A stretch of 64,000 nucleotides of DNA from an uncultured Collinsella sp. (GCA_900541685.1 UQKM01000012.1:1-64000), one strand, 5' to 3'; counted from the first letter of the stretch, positions 41,781 to 52,021 are shown. Translations and numbers: made by a program. The notes: generated from the letters alone by a model not told the origin.

Positions 41781-42923
41781 GTGGTTAAGGCACTCAAGAT
41801 TGAGATATTCGTGCTATGCATGATTGTTCTTATCGGGCTTGCCGTGCGAAGTCGTCGCTCCTTGTTCTCGAGCACCCAGCAGCTATTGTTTAGCATGCTT
41901 GGCTACACCTCTGCCGCGTACATATTATTCGATATGATCTGGACGCTTTCGGACGGTGTGGACGGCACGTTGGGCATTGCTGCCAACTGGATTTCCAACG
42001 CGGTTTCGTTTTCGCTCTTTGCTATCGCGTGTCTCATTTGGTTTATCTATTCCGAGACGGTGCAGGGTTCTCGCCTTTTGACCTCGCGCTATAGGGTGGT
42101 GCTTGTAGCGTTGCCTACGGCTCTGGTGGTCGTGCTGGCGTTTACCAGTTACTGGACGCACGCCCTGTTCTATATCGATTCGCAGGGCGTGTATCGTCGC
42201 GGCTTTGCCTATATGATCCAGCCCATCGTCAGCTACTGTTACGTTATACATACGTCCCTGCATGCGTTTGTGCAATCTCGCAGGGTCGAGAGCCTGCAGA
42301 CGAAGGCCATCTATCGAACCTTGGCATTTTTCGCCATTCCGGCCCTGGTGGGCGGTACCTTTCAGGTCGTATACTCGGTGCCCGGCCTTTGTGTCGGCAT
42401 AATGATTAGCATGTTGCTGCTTTACATCATCTACCAGGAGCAGCTCATCTCGACCGACCCGTTGACTGGACTTAACAATCGCAACCGTTTTGAGACCTAT
42501 ATGCTGTCGCTCTTCTCAAATGTGGATCAGGCCGAAGATGTATATCTGCTTATGATGGACGCCGACGGCTTTAAGCAGATTAACGATCGCTATGGGCATG
42601 TGGAGGGCGACCACGCTCTTCAGGTCATATCCGCTGCGCTCAAAGAAGTCTGCTCGGCGTCTGGCGGCTTTATCGCACGTTATGGCGGCGATGAGTTCGT
42701 GGTGCTCCAAAAGGCGACGGCGGAGCAGGACATCATAAGCCTGTGTGCGGCAATCAACGATGAGCTCGCACGTGCCGACGTGCCGTATCTGTTGCGGATG
42801 TCCATCGGCTACGCACGGGTCGGTGACGGTGTCGATACCTGGCAAGACTTGCTTCGCGCTGCCGATGCGGAGCTCTACCGCGTCAAGGCCGAGAAAAAGA
42901 AAGCCGGCGTCCAGATACGCTAG
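41781..42923 (+). CDS. Membrane-bound diguanylate cyclase (GGDEF protein)
   Basis: This protein of about 380 aa has an N-terminal membrane region with roughly seven hydrophobic helices and a C-terminal GGDEF domain with DPLTGLNNRNRF, MMDADGFKQINDRYGH and the catalytic motif YGGDEF. It should make cyclic di-GMP from two GTP in response to a signal sensed by the membrane part. No RxxD inhibitory site precedes GGDEF at the usual five-residue spacing. Start is uncertain: GTG 41781 has GAAGGG 9 nt upstream, while ATG 41772 and TTG 41739 are also in frame. No EAL or PilZ gene is in the window. Confidence 0.85.
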   Translation: MVKALKIEIFVLCMIVLIGLAVRSRRSLFSSTQQLLFSMLGYTSAAYILFDMIWTLSDGVDGTLGIAANWISNAVSFSLFAIACLIWFIYSETVQGSRLLTSRYRVVLVALPTALVVVLAFTSYWTHALFYIDSQGVYRRGFAYMIQPIVSYCYVIHTSLHAFVQSRRVESLQTKAIYRTLAFFAIPALVGGTFQVVYSVPGLCVGIMISMLLLYIIYQEQLISTDPLTGLNNRNRFETYMLSLFSNVDQAEDVYLLMMDADGFKQINDRYGHVEGDHALQVISAALKEVCSASGGFIARYGGDEFVVLQKATAEQDIISLCAAINDELARADVPYLLRMSIGYARVGDGVDTWQDLLRAADAELYRVKAEKKKAGVQIR

Positions 42924-43023
42924 AAAAAGGGGCGCACGCTTGCGTGCGTGGTGGCCTTCAGCTCACCGATGTACTCCATTAAACTAAAGTATGTGAATCT
43001 CTCTGCTAAATAAGGGCAGTTCG

Positions 43024-43959
43024 CTAGGCTTTTTTGGGTTTGTTGACGATGATGATGCCGCTGCAGACCAAGAGCAGGGCAACGATGACGGTAACGGGGC
43101 TCGTGCCGGCGCCCTCGCCAAGCAGCAGTGCGCTCAGCAGTACGCCAAAGACCGGGTTCATAAACCCAAAGACCGAGACGCGGCTGACGGGGTTGACGGC
43201 AAGCAGGCGCGACCACAGCGAGTAGGCGACCGCGGAGATAAGCGCCATGTAGATGATGAGCACGATGGCGGGGACAATCGCCGTGGGGGAGAGCGCGCCA
43301 CCCATCAAAAAGCCGATGGCGGTGAGGACCAGGCCGCCGACCAAGAACTGCCACCCGGCAAGCAAGACGCCGTCGTGCTTGCGCGAGAAGATGCCGATCA
43401 GGCAGGTCGAAAGAGCACCCGCGACAGTGGAGGCTAGGATAAAGCCCTCGCCATCGAGCCTGAAGCCAAAGGTGCCATCTGCGCCCGAGAGGTTGACGAG
43501 CGCGACGCCGGCAAAGCCCAGCGCACAGCCAAGCACCTTGGCCGTATTGAGCTTCTCGGTGTGAAATGCCAGGGCGGCAAAGAGGATTGCGAGGAAGTTG
43601 GCGCTGGCCTCGATGATGGAGCTCGACATGGCGCTGGCGCGCGAGAGGCCCAGATAGAAAAAGAAGTACTGCCCGATAGTCTGGAAGAGCGACAAGACAA
43701 AGATGGGCTTGATGTCGCGAGCCTGCGGAATGAGGGGGCGGCGTTGGGCCGCACTCATCCCAACGATAACCAGGGCGCCGGCAAGCGTGAAGCGCAAGCC
43801 CGCAAAGAGCAGCTGCGAGGCGCTATCGTGCGCCGGGATACCAAAGAGTGCGTAGCCGATCTTGATGCAGGGAAAGGCCGATCCCCAGAGTGCACAGCAA
43901 ACAAGACAGCTCAGGATGAGTCCGGGCAGGGTGGCGAGATACGGCTTGCGGCTTTCCAT
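43024..43959 (-). CDS. EamA/DMT-family transporter
   Basis: This 311-aa permease has ten predicted transmembrane helices and two EamA repeats. Start 43959 is chosen because AGGAAGGAC lies just upstream; a longer in-frame start would run into the purL terminator. Family members export or import amino acids, nucleosides or other metabolites; the substrate is unknown. It is on the same strand as purL, 100 bp downstream of it, but a strong terminator lies between them. Confidence 0.85.
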   Translation of the reverse strand: MESRKPYLATLPGLILSCLVCCALWGSAFPCIKIGYALFGIPAHDSASQLLFAGLRFTLAGALVIVGMSAAQRRPLIPQARDIKPIFVLSLFQTIGQYFFFYLGLSRASAMSSSIIEASANFLAILFAALAFHTEKLNTAKVLGCALGFAGVALVNLSGADGTFGFRLDGEGFILASTVAGALSTCLIGIFSRKHDGVLLAGWQFLVGGLVLTAIGFLMGGALSPTAIVPAIVLIIYMALISAVAYSLWSRLLAVNPVSRVSVFGFMNPVFGVLLSALLLGEGAGTSPVTVIVALLLVCSGIIIVNKPKKA

Positions 43960-43984
43960 GATGTCCTTCCTGCATGCGCGAAGC

Positions 43985-44021
43985 AAAAAAGAACCCGCCA
44001 CCGGATGTGTCGGTGGCGGGT
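43985..44021 (-). terminator. Intrinsic terminator of purL
   Basis: ACCCGCCACCG (43993-44003) pairs perfectly with 44011-44021. On the minus strand the stem is followed by TCTTTTTTGC. It lies 38 bp beyond the purL stop and before the EamA gene. Confidence 0.92.
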
Positions 44022-44058
44022 GTTGTTACCCGAGGGGATTGTACCCGATGGGAAAAGT

Positions 44059-47000
44059 TTAAGCGAAGTAGGCCACGCCGCTCTCAAAGATCGGCATGAA
44101 CTTATCGCCGGGGACATGCTCGGGCACGTTGCGGTACAGGTTGTCGCCGCGACGCTCGGCATGGCCCATCTTGCCCAGGACGCGGCCGTCGGGGCTCGTG
44201 ATGCCCTCGATGGCGAGTGCGGAGCCGTTGGGGTTGACGGAGAGATCCATGCTGGGCTTGCCGTTCTCGCCCACGTACTGCGTGGCGACCTGGCCGTTGG
44301 CGATCAGCTGGGCGAGCACTTCGTCATTGGCGACAAAGCGGCCCTCGCCGTGGCTGATGGCGACGGTGTAGGGGTCGTCCAGGCTGCACTGCGACAGCCA
44401 CGGGGACAAGTTGGACGAGATGCGGGTGCGCACCAGACGGCTCTGGTGGCGACCGATGGTGTTGAACGTCAACGTGGGCGCATCGGGCGTGGCGTCGACG
44501 ATGTCGCCGTAGGGCACCAGACCGAGCTTGATCAGGGCCTGGAAGCCGTTGCAGATGCCCAGCATCAGGCCATCGCGGGCCTTGAGCAGGTCGCGGACTG
44601 CCTCGGTGACCTCGGGAGCGCGGAAGAACGCCGTGATGAACTTGGCGGAGCCGTCGGGCTCGTCGCCGCCCGAGAAGCCGCCGGGGATCATGACGATCTG
44701 GCTTGCACGGATGCGGCGGGCAAGCTCGTGGGTGCTCTCGGCGACGGCCTCGGGCGTGAGGTTGTTGATCACGAAGGTGTCGGCCTCGGCACCGGCGGCA
44801 CGGAAGGCGCGGGCGCTGTCGTACTCGCAGTTGTTGCCGGGGAACACGGGGATGATCACGCGCGGGCGGGCGATCTTGGCGCCGCCGTACACGTGGATAT
44901 CCTTGGCGCGGAAGTCGATGGTCTCGACCTCGGGGGTCTCGCCGGCGCTGCGGTAGGTGAAGACGCCCTCGATGCCGCTCTCCCAGGCCTCCTGGAGCTC
45001 GGAGAGCTCGATGACTTCGGAACCGGTGTCGATGACATAGCCCTCGACGGTGGTGCCCAGGGGCTCGACGACAACGCCGTCGGCGACCTCGGGCAGCTCG
45101 GCATCCTCGGCGAGCTCGACAATAAAGCTGCCGTAGAGCGGGGTGAAGAGGCTCTCCACGTCTACATCCTCGGCAAGCTCGATACCGATCTGGTTACCGA
45201 CGCACATCTTAAAGAGGCTCTCGGCGCCGCAGCCGTAGCCGGGCGTGGAGATGGCCAGGGCGTTGCCGGTAGCAGTGAGCGCCTCGACGGCGTCAAACGC
45301 GGCGAGCAGCTGCTGAGCATCGGGGCGGTAGTCCTCGCCATAGGTGGCGGGGGCGATGCGGACGACGCGGTGCGTGAGGCCCTTGAACTCGGGCGAGACG
45401 GCGCGGGCGGCCTTGCCCACGGCGACGGCGAAGCTGATCAGGGTCGGCGGAACGTTGAGCTCGCCGGCCTCGTCCTCAAACGAACCGCTCATGGAGTCCT
45501 TGCCGCCGATGGCGCCGGCACCCAGGTCGACCTGGGCCATAAGGGCACCCAGGACGGCAGCCATGGGCTTGCCCCAGCGCTCGGCCTCGGTGCGCAGGCG
45601 CTCGAAGTACTCCTGGAAGGAGAGGTAGGTGCGCTTGTGCTCAAAGCCGGCGGCAACGAGCTTGGCGATGGACTCGACCACGGACAGGTAGGCGCCCGCA
45701 AACTGGTCGGCCTCCATCAGATAGGGGTTGAAGCCCCATGCCATGGCGCTCGCCGTGGTGGTCTCGCCGTCCACGGGGAACTTGGCGACCATGGCCGAGC
45801 TTGGGGTGAGCTGCGTCTTGCCGCCAAAGGGCATGAGCACGGTCGCGGCGCCGATGGTGGAGTCGAAGCGCTCGGAAAGGCCCTTGTTGGAAGCGACGTT
45901 GAGGTCGGTGACGAGCGAGGTCATGCGCTCGGCGAGCGTGGTACCGGCCCAGCTGGGCTGCCACACACTGCGGGCGCAGACGTGGACGACCTGGTGCTTG
46001 GGCGCACCGTTGGAGTTGAGGAACTCGCGGGACAGATCGACGATGGCGACGCCGTTCCAGGCCATGCGCATGCGCGGCTCGGCGGTAACCTCGGCGATAA
46101 CGGTCGCCTCCAGGTTCTCCTCGGCGGCGTAGCCCATGAACTCCTCGACGTCACCGTCGGCGACGGCGCAGGCCATGCGCTCCTGGGATTCAGAGATGGC
46201 GAGCTCGGTGCCGTCAAGACCGTCGTACTTTTTGGTCACGGTATCAAGGTCGACATACAGGCCGTCGGCAAGCTCGCCTACGGCGACCGAGACACCGCCG
46301 GCGCCAAAGTCGTTGCAGCGCTTGATCAGACGGCAGGCATCGCCGCGGCGGAACAGGCGCTGCAGCTTGCGCTCGACCGGGGCGTTGCCCTTCTGGACCT
46401 CGGCGCCCGATGTCTCGATGGACTCGGTGTTCTGGGTCTTGGAGGAGCCGGTGGCACCGCCGATGCCGTCACGGCCGGTGCGGCCGCCCAACAGGATGAT
46501 CTTGTCGGTGGGGGCGGGGCACTCGCGACGCACGTGGTTTGCCGGGGTAGCGCCCACGACGGCGCCGACCTCCATGCGCTTGGCGACGTAGCCGGGGTGA
46601 TAGAGTTCGTTGACCTGACCGGTGGCAAGGCCGATCTGGTTGCCGTAGCTGGAGTAGCCGGCGGCAGCAGTGGTCACGAGCTTACGCTGCGGCAGCTTGC
46701 CCTCGAGCGTCTCGGACACGGGGACGGTGGGGTCGCCGGCGCCGGTGACACGCATGGCCTGGTACACGTAGCTGCGGCCCGACAGCGGGTCGCGGATGGC
46801 ACCGCCCACGCAGGTGGCGGCACCGCCGAAGGGCTCGATCTCGGTCGGGTGGTTATGGGTCTCGTTCTTAAAGAGGAACAGCCAGTCCTGGTCCTCGCCG
46901 TCGACATCGACCTTCACCTTGACGGTGCAGGCGTTAATCTCCTCGGACTCGTCGACATCGGTCATGACGCCGGTCTTCTTGAGGTACTTGGCGCCGATGG

Positions 47001-47805
47001 TGCCCATGTCCATGAGGCAGACGGGCTTGGTGTCGCGACCGAGTTCGTGGCGCATCTCCATGTAGCGGTCGAAGGCCTGCTGCACCACGGCGTCGTCGAT
47101 CGTCACGTCGTCCAGGACGGTGCCGAAGGTGGTGTGGCGGCAGTGATCGGACCAGTAGGTGTCGATCACGCGGATCTCGGTGATGGTGGGGTCGCGATCC
47201 TCATCGCGGAAGTACTGCTGGCAGAAGGCGATGTCCGCCTCGTCCATGGCAAGGCCGCGCTCGGAAATAAAGGCGGCAAGGCCGGCTTCGTCGAGCTCGC
47301 GGAAACCGTCGAGCACCTCGACGGGCTGGGGCTCGACGGTTTCCATGTACAGCGTCTCGGGCAGGTCGAGCGAGGCGATGCGCGCCTCGACGGGGTTCAC
47401 CACGTAGTGCTTGATGGCATCAATGGCGGCCTCGTCCAGAGCGCCCGAGATCATATAGACCTTGGCGGAGCGCACGGCGGGGCGCTCGCCCTGGCTGATG
47501 AGCTGCACGCACTCGCTGGCGGAGTCGGCGCGCTGGTCAAACTGGCCAGGCAGGAATTCGACGGCAAAGACGGCGCCATCGCTTGCGGGGAGCTCGTCGT
47601 AGGTCACATCGACCTGGGGCTCGCTAAAGACGGTCGGCACGCAGGACCGGAAAAGCTCCTTGTCGATGCCCTCGACGTCGTAGCGGTTGATAATCTTCAG
47701 GGCCTCGATGCCCTTGATGCCGAGAATTTCGGTCAGCTCGCCCTTGAGCTGCTGAGCCTCGACGTCGAACCCGGGTTTCTTCTCCACGTAGATACGAGAG
47801 ACCAT
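44059..47805 (-). CDS. purL: Phosphoribosylformylglycinamidine synthase, single-chain PurL
   Basis: This enzyme converts FGAR, glutamine and ATP to FGAM in purine synthesis. The 1248-aa chain joins the synthetase and the glutaminase (PurQ-type) domain, as in the large-type enzymes. Visible segments are TYWSDHCRHTTF, FKNETHNHPTEIEPFGGAATCVGGAIRD, NDFGAGGVSVAVGELADG, and in the C-terminal glutaminase PGGFSGGDEPDG, LGICNGFQAL with the nucleophile Cys, and AISHGEGRF with the His and Glu. The ATG at 47805 is preferred over a longer frame. A CPA2 antiporter gene is divergent. No other pur genes are nearby. Confidence 0.96.
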   Translation of the reverse strand: MVSRIYVEKKPGFDVEAQQLKGELTEILGIKGIEALKIINRYDVEGIDKELFRSCVPTVFSEPQVDVTYDELPASDGAVFAVEFLPGQFDQRADSASECVQLISQGERPAVRSAKVYMISGALDEAAIDAIKHYVVNPVEARIASLDLPETLYMETVEPQPVEVLDGFRELDEAGLAAFISERGLAMDEADIAFCQQYFRDEDRDPTITEIRVIDTYWSDHCRHTTFGTVLDDVTIDDAVVQQAFDRYMEMRHELGRDTKPVCLMDMGTIGAKYLKKTGVMTDVDESEEINACTVKVKVDVDGEDQDWLFLFKNETHNHPTEIEPFGGAATCVGGAIRDPLSGRSYVYQAMRVTGAGDPTVPVSETLEGKLPQRKLVTTAAAGYSSYGNQIGLATGQVNELYHPGYVAKRMEVGAVVGATPANHVRRECPAPTDKIILLGGRTGRDGIGGATGSSKTQNTESIETSGAEVQKGNAPVERKLQRLFRRGDACRLIKRCNDFGAGGVSVAVGELADGLYVDLDTVTKKYDGLDGTELAISESQERMACAVADGDVEEFMGYAAEENLEATVIAEVTAEPRMRMAWNGVAIVDLSREFLNSNGAPKHQVVHVCARSVWQPSWAGTTLAERMTSLVTDLNVASNKGLSERFDSTIGAATVLMPFGGKTQLTPSSAMVAKFPVDGETTTASAMAWGFNPYLMEADQFAGAYLSVVESIAKLVAAGFEHKRTYLSFQEYFERLRTEAERWGKPMAAVLGALMAQVDLGAGAIGGKDSMSGSFEDEAGELNVPPTLISFAVAVGKAARAVSPEFKGLTHRVVRIAPATYGEDYRPDAQQLLAAFDAVEALTATGNALAISTPGYGCGAESLFKMCVGNQIGIELAEDVDVESLFTPLYGSFIVELAEDAELPEVADGVVVEPLGTTVEGYVIDTGSEVIELSELQEAWESGIEGVFTYRSAGETPEVETIDFRAKDIHVYGGAKIARPRVIIPVFPGNNCEYDSARAFRAAGAEADTFVINNLTPEAVAESTHELARRIRASQIVMIPGGFSGGDEPDGSAKFITAFFRAPEVTEAVRDLLKARDGLMLGICNGFQALIKLGLVPYGDIVDATPDAPTLTFNTIGRHQSRLVRTRISSNLSPWLSQCSLDDPYTVAISHGEGRFVANDEVLAQLIANGQVATQYVGENGKPSMDLSVNPNGSALAIEGITSPDGRVLGKMGHAERRGDNLYRNVPEHVPGDKFMPIFESGVAYFA

Positions 47806-47989
47806 TGGTTCCTGCCTTCCTGATCGGTTGGGCGTACGGTACGGTATGCGGCAGCGGTCGGTTTGCGGGGTCTGCCCTGCGGTCGCCTTGAGCCACATGT
47901 TTGTAAACCTCACTATGATACGACAGCTCGCGGCGCGTTGAGGACGGCGAGGGTGCTACAGTGAAGCGCAAACAAGAGAAAGGCATCAC

Positions 47990-49573
47990 ATGGCATTCGT
48001 TTCGCTCGCCATCATCGCACTCGTGGCCTTTGCGAGTCCTTTTATCGCCTCGGCGATTCCCGGAAAACCCGTTCCCGAGACGGTCTTTTTGCTCGTGCTC
48101 GGCGCGGTACTGGGACCCCATATGCTCGGCGTCATCCATGTAGATGCTGAGGTCTCGCTTGTGTCCGAGCTGGGCCTGGCCTTTTTGTTCCTGCTTGCCG
48201 GCTTTGAGATCGACCCCAAGAGCATCACAGGCGTCGAGGGGCGCTACGGCTTGGCGACGTGGGTCGTCACGTTTGGTATCGCCTGGCTTGCCGTGCGCTT
48301 TACCCCGTGGTTCTCAGTCAGTCATTTCGACGGTATCGCCGTGACGCTTGCCCTCACTTCGACGGCGCTCGGTACGCTTGTGCCCATCATGCGTGAGCGC
48401 TCGCTCACCGGCACGCGCGTGGGCGACTCGATTCTCGCGTATGGCACTTGGGGCGAGCTCGGTCCCGTGCTCGCCATGTCGGTGCTGTTGTCTGCCCGCA
48501 CTGGTATCCAAACGCTCGTTATCCTTGGCTTGTTTGCGGTGGTTTGCGTGTTGCTGGCCGTGGTCCCGAGCCGCTCCAAGCGCGTCGGCAGCCGCTTCTT
48601 TGCATTTGTTGAGGAGCGCGCCGATACCACGTCGCAGACCTTCGTGCGCCTGACGGTGCTCATCCTGGTCACGCTCGTGGCATTCTCGGCTGTCTTTGAT
48701 CTCGACATCGTGTTGGGTTCTTTTGCCGCCGGCTTTGTCCTGCGCTATATCATCCCCGAGGGCAACCATACGCTCGAGACCAAGCTCGACGGTCTGGCCT
48801 ACGGTTTTTTGATTCCGGTGTTCTTTACCGTATCGGGCGCAAAGATCGATCTGACGGCCGTGGCGTCGCGCACGGGTCTGCTCGTGGGCTTTATCGTGGC
48901 GTTGTTGATTATTCGTGCCGTGCCCATTCTTATTTCCATGAGCATTTGTCCTGCGACGCGCGATGTGTCGGCGTATGGTCGCATTACCGTGGCCCTGTAC
49001 TGCACCACGGCGCTGCCGATCATCGTTGCCGTTACGAGCGTTGCCGTCAACGCGGGCGCGCTGTCGCAAGATATTGCGTCGGTCATGGTTGCCGCCGGTG
49101 CCATCACGGTGTTCTTGATGCCATTGCTCGCGCAGCTCTTCTACCGCGTGGTGGATGCCGCACCGGTCGCCGCCGTGGCAGAGGTTGCCGAGCATCCATC
49201 CGATGCGCTCGACATCTTGCGCGCCCACCACGACCTAGCGAGCTTGCTCGCGCGCGAGCACGAGCTGCTGACCTCGCATGGCCATGGTCGCGTATTCGAG
49301 GGCCTGCCTACGCTCGATACGATTGCCGAGCGTCTTTCCGCCGAGGCAGCGAGCGGCCACATCGATGCCCGCATCGTGGACGCGGCGCACCTGCTTGCCG
49401 ATAAGACCTATGGAGACGAGGTCGACCCGTCCGAGCTGACTCCGCGTGAGCGCCGCCGCCTGGAGCGCGCCAAGCTCGCCGTGCATGAGTATCGCCGTCG
49501 CATGCTGGAGCTTTATGCGCATGAAGAAGCCGACGAGGACGACGGCAAATTGCCGACGCTGGTGCGGAGGTGA
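47990..49573 (+). CDS. CPA2-family cation:proton antiporter
   Basis: This 527-aa protein has about twelve hydrophobic segments over residues 1-385, with FLFLLAGFEIDPKSI and LALTSTALGTLVPIM typical of the Na+/H+ or K+/H+ exchanger fold. A soluble, charged C-terminal region of about 130 residues follows and is not a recognisable RCK domain. It should exchange a monovalent cation for protons to control pH or ion balance; the ion is unknown. AGAAAGG precedes the ATG. It is divergent from purL and ends at a strong terminator. Confidence 0.87.
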   Translation: MAFVSLAIIALVAFASPFIASAIPGKPVPETVFLLVLGAVLGPHMLGVIHVDAEVSLVSELGLAFLFLLAGFEIDPKSITGVEGRYGLATWVVTFGIAWLAVRFTPWFSVSHFDGIAVTLALTSTALGTLVPIMRERSLTGTRVGDSILAYGTWGELGPVLAMSVLLSARTGIQTLVILGLFAVVCVLLAVVPSRSKRVGSRFFAFVEERADTTSQTFVRLTVLILVTLVAFSAVFDLDIVLGSFAAGFVLRYIIPEGNHTLETKLDGLAYGFLIPVFFTVSGAKIDLTAVASRTGLLVGFIVALLIIRAVPILISMSICPATRDVSAYGRITVALYCTTALPIIVAVTSVAVNAGALSQDIASVMVAAGAITVFLMPLLAQLFYRVVDAAPVAAVAEVAEHPSDALDILRAHHDLASLLAREHELLTSHGHGRVFEGLPTLDTIAERLSAEAASGHIDARIVDAAHLLADKTYGDEVDPSELTPRERRRLERAKLAVHEYRRRMLELYAHEEADEDDGKLPTLVRR

Positions 49574-49633
49574 CATTCCCGTTTGAGGACGGACGCGAAA
49601 CGGGACGCAGTTTCCCTTCAAACAGAAGAAGAC

Positions 49634-49671
49634 GCGCTGCCCGCAGTTGATGCGGGCAGCGCGCCTTTTTT
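49634..49671. terminator. Intrinsic terminator between convergent genes
   Basis: GCGCTGCCCGCA (49634-49645) pairs perfectly with 49651-49662, followed by GCCTTTTTT on the plus strand. It ends the antiporter transcript and lies before the convergent dehydrogenase. A second inverted repeat, GTTTGAGG with CTTCAAAC, sits just upstream around 49582-49622. Confidence 0.88.
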
Positions 49672-49713
49672 GGTTGAGCTATGTTGGGGCCAGGGGCCAA
49701 AGCTTGTGGCCTC

Positions 49714-50463
49714 TTAGGAGCGGGCGGCTCCGTCGACGGGGAGCACGGCACCCGTAACATAGGAGGACATGTCGCTCGCCAAGAAAACAAAGGCGTTGGC
49801 GACATCCTCGGGCTCGCCCATGCGACCCAGCGGAATGGTGGCGATGATGGGCTTGATGACCTCTTCGGGCAGGTTGGCGACCATATCGGTCTTGGTTACG
49901 CCAGGTGCGACGGCGTTGACGCGAATGCCCATGGGGGCGAGCTCGCGCGAGAGCGACTGGACCATGCCGTTGACGGCGAACTTGGACGTGGGATAGCCGA
50001 CGCCGGAGGGCTGACCGTACTTGGCGACCATCGAGCTCGTGGTGGTGATGGTGCCGCCGTGGCCGGCCTCGGTCATGATCTTGGCGGCAGCCTGGTGGCC
50101 ATTAAAGACGGCGACGACGTTGAGGTCCATGACCTTTGCAAACTCCTCGGCCGTGTAGTCCAAGAGGGGTGAACGCTGGGAGATACCGGCATTGTTGACG
50201 ACCGTGTCCAAGCCGCCCATGTCGGCTGCAGTCTGCGTAAAGGCCTCAGTCACGGCCTCGAGCGAGGTGAGATCGCAGGAGCGACCCCAGACCTTGGCGT
50301 CGGGATAGGCGGCTGTCAGCTTCTCAACGGCCGTGTCGGCAGTCTCCTGGCGCGAGCCAAAGACGGTGACGGCAGCGCCTTCCTCGATAAAACGGCAGGC
50401 GATGGCATAGCCGATACCGCGTGTGCCTCCGGTGATGATTGCTTTCTTGCCCTCGAGCAACAT
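49714..50463 (-). CDS. Short-chain dehydrogenase/reductase, FabG-like
   Basis: This 249-aa NAD(P)-dependent oxidoreductase has the Rossmann motif TGGTRGIG (11-18), NNAG (90-93), a Ser at 143-144 and the catalytic Tyr157-xxx-Lys161 (GYPTSKFAVNG). The end reads TGAVLPVDGAARS, usual for FabG-like enzymes that reduce 3-oxo groups or oxidise alcohols. GAGAGGAAG precedes the ATG at 50463. It does not sit with fatty-acid genes, so the substrate is open; hydroxysteroid or sugar alcohol oxidation is possible in a gut organism, but only as speculation. Confidence 0.9.
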   Translation of the reverse strand: MLLEGKKAIITGGTRGIGYAIACRFIEEGAAVTVFGSRQETADTAVEKLTAAYPDAKVWGRSCDLTSLEAVTEAFTQTAADMGGLDTVVNNAGISQRSPLLDYTAEEFAKVMDLNVVAVFNGHQAAAKIMTEAGHGGTITTTSSMVAKYGQPSGVGYPTSKFAVNGMVQSLSRELAPMGIRVNAVAPGVTKTDMVANLPEEVIKPIIATIPLGRMGEPEDVANAFVFLASDMSSYVTGAVLPVDGAARS

Positions 50464-50611
50464 GGTGCTTCCTCTCATCGCGGGCGGACATTCGCAGCAC
50501 AGCGTAGCGGTAGTCGGAATCGGCCGCGTTTGCATATCGGTGAACGGTAGCCCGCGTTACCGATGAGCGGCTCGCGCAAATATGCTTTGCCGTTGTGCTT
50601 AGGGCAGGTGA

Positions 50612-50647
50612 CAAAAGGGCTCCCGTCCCACATCGGACGGGAGCCCT
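50612..50647 (-). terminator. Intrinsic terminator of hom
   Basis: AGGGCTCCCGTCC (50616-50628) pairs perfectly with 50635-50647 around a 6-nt loop. On the minus strand it is followed by TTTTG. It lies 30 bp beyond the homoserine dehydrogenase stop. Confidence 0.88.
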
Positions 50648-50677
50648 CAAGGCGCGTATTGCTAGGCGAGCATTGGG

Positions 50678-52021
50678 CTAGTTCGCCATGACGCCTTCGG
50701 TCCAAGCCTCAACGTCCTCGATGCGCAGGACGTTGGCGACCTCGGCCACGCAGCCGACGCTGGCAAGCTCGGCGGCGGCAGCCTGGACGTCCTTCTCGAG
50801 CGCGCGGTGCGTCAGGAAGATGACCGAGCAGGCATCGCTGACGCCCGATTTGCCGTCCTCGACCTGGTTGATGAGCGAGATCGAGATGTTGTGCTTGGCA
50901 AAGATGTCGACCGTCTCGGACAGGGCGCCCACGCGGTCGGCGACTTTCAGGCGCACATAGTACTTGGTCTGGAGCTCGTCCATGGGCTTAAAGGTGAGGT
51001 TGTGGCCATAGGGCTCAATCTCGGGCAGCGGAGCCACGCCACGGCTGATCTGCTCGGAGAGCGACAGGATATCGCCCACGACGGCGCTCGCGGTGGGGAA
51101 GGAGCCTGCGCCCGCGCCGTAGAACATGGTCTCGCCCACGGCGTCGCCTACCACGTAGACGGCGTTCATGGCGCCGTTGACCTTGGCGAGCATATGGTCT
51201 GCGGGGATCAGCGTGGGATGCACGCGAACGTCGACGCCAGCGTCGGTGTTGCGGGCGATGCCGAGCAGTTTGATGGTGTAGCCGAGCTCGCGGGCCTGGG
51301 CGATGTCCTCGGCGCCGATGGTGCGGATACCCTGCTGGTACACATCATCGGTGGTAACGCGGGTGCCAAAGCCGATGGAGGCGAGGATGGCCGTCTTGCT
51401 GGCGGCATCGAAGCCGTCGACGTCGGCGGACGGGTCGGCCTCGGCATAGCCCTTAGCCTGTGCGTCGGCGAGCACGTCAGCGTAATCGGCGCCCTCGGCG
51501 TCCATGCGCGACAGGATGTAGTTGGTGGTGCCGTTGAGGATGCCGGCGATGGTCAGGATCTTGTTACCCACCAGGTCGTGCTCGAGTGTGCTGACAATGG
51601 GGATGCCGCCACCGCAGCTGGCCTCGCACTTAATCTGCACGCCGCACGCACGCGCCTTCTCGGCAAGCGTCTCGACATGGCGGCCCAGCAGGGCCTTGTT
51701 GGCGGAGACGACATGCTTGCCGTTCTCGAAGGCAGTGGTGAAGATCTCGGTTGCGGGATGCTCGCCACCAATCAGCTCGACGACGATGTCGACGGCGGGG
51801 TCGGTGACGACATCGTGCCAGTCGCTCGTAAAGGCCTCGCGCTCAATGCCTGCCGCCTCGGCCTGCTCCCAGGCAAGCGCGCAGGCGCGGGTCAGCTTAA
51901 GGTCGATGCCGTAGGCTGCCAGGTACTCATCGTGGTGGCTCTTGATCAGACGGGCCACGCCGCCGCCGACGGTTCCCAGACCGATCAGACCGACGTTCAC
52001 GGTGCGCAGGGGTTCGCTCAT
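50678..52021 (-). CDS. hom: Homoserine dehydrogenase
   Basis: This enzyme reduces aspartate semialdehyde to homoserine on the way to threonine and methionine. The 447-aa protein has the NAD(P) loop GLIGLGTVGGG, GANKALLGRH-like segment SANKALLGRHVE, the substrate region ILNGTTNYILSRM with EADPSADVDGFDAASK, and a C-terminal ACT domain (about residues 355-435) for feedback control by an amino acid. It stands alone, and the 494-bp gap upstream contains its promoter and that of the liv operon. No riboswitch was recognised in its short leader. Confidence 0.95.
   Translation of the reverse strand: MSEPLRTVNVGLIGLGTVGGGVARLIKSHHDEYLAAYGIDLKLTRACALAWEQAEAAGIEREAFTSDWHDVVTDPAVDIVVELIGGEHPATEIFTTAFENGKHVVSANKALLGRHVETLAEKARACGVQIKCEASCGGGIPIVSTLEHDLVGNKILTIAGILNGTTNYILSRMDAEGADYADVLADAQAKGYAEADPSADVDGFDAASKTAILASIGFGTRVTTDDVYQQGIRTIGAEDIAQARELGYTIKLLGIARNTDAGVDVRVHPTLIPADHMLAKVNGAMNAVYVVGDAVGETMFYGAGAGSFPTASAVVGDILSLSEQISRGVAPLPEIEPYGHNLTFKPMDELQTKYYVRLKVADRVGALSETVDIFAKHNISISLINQVEDGKSGVSDACSVIFLTHRALEKDVQAAAAELASVGCVAEVANVLRIEDVEAWTEGVMAN

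Noticed and set aside
43561..47823. A 1420-codon open frame on the plus strand opposite purL
   Set aside because: It is the antisense of purL. GC-rich codon bias keeps the opposite strand free of stops; the translation has no domain logic, while purL on the minus strand has every family motif.
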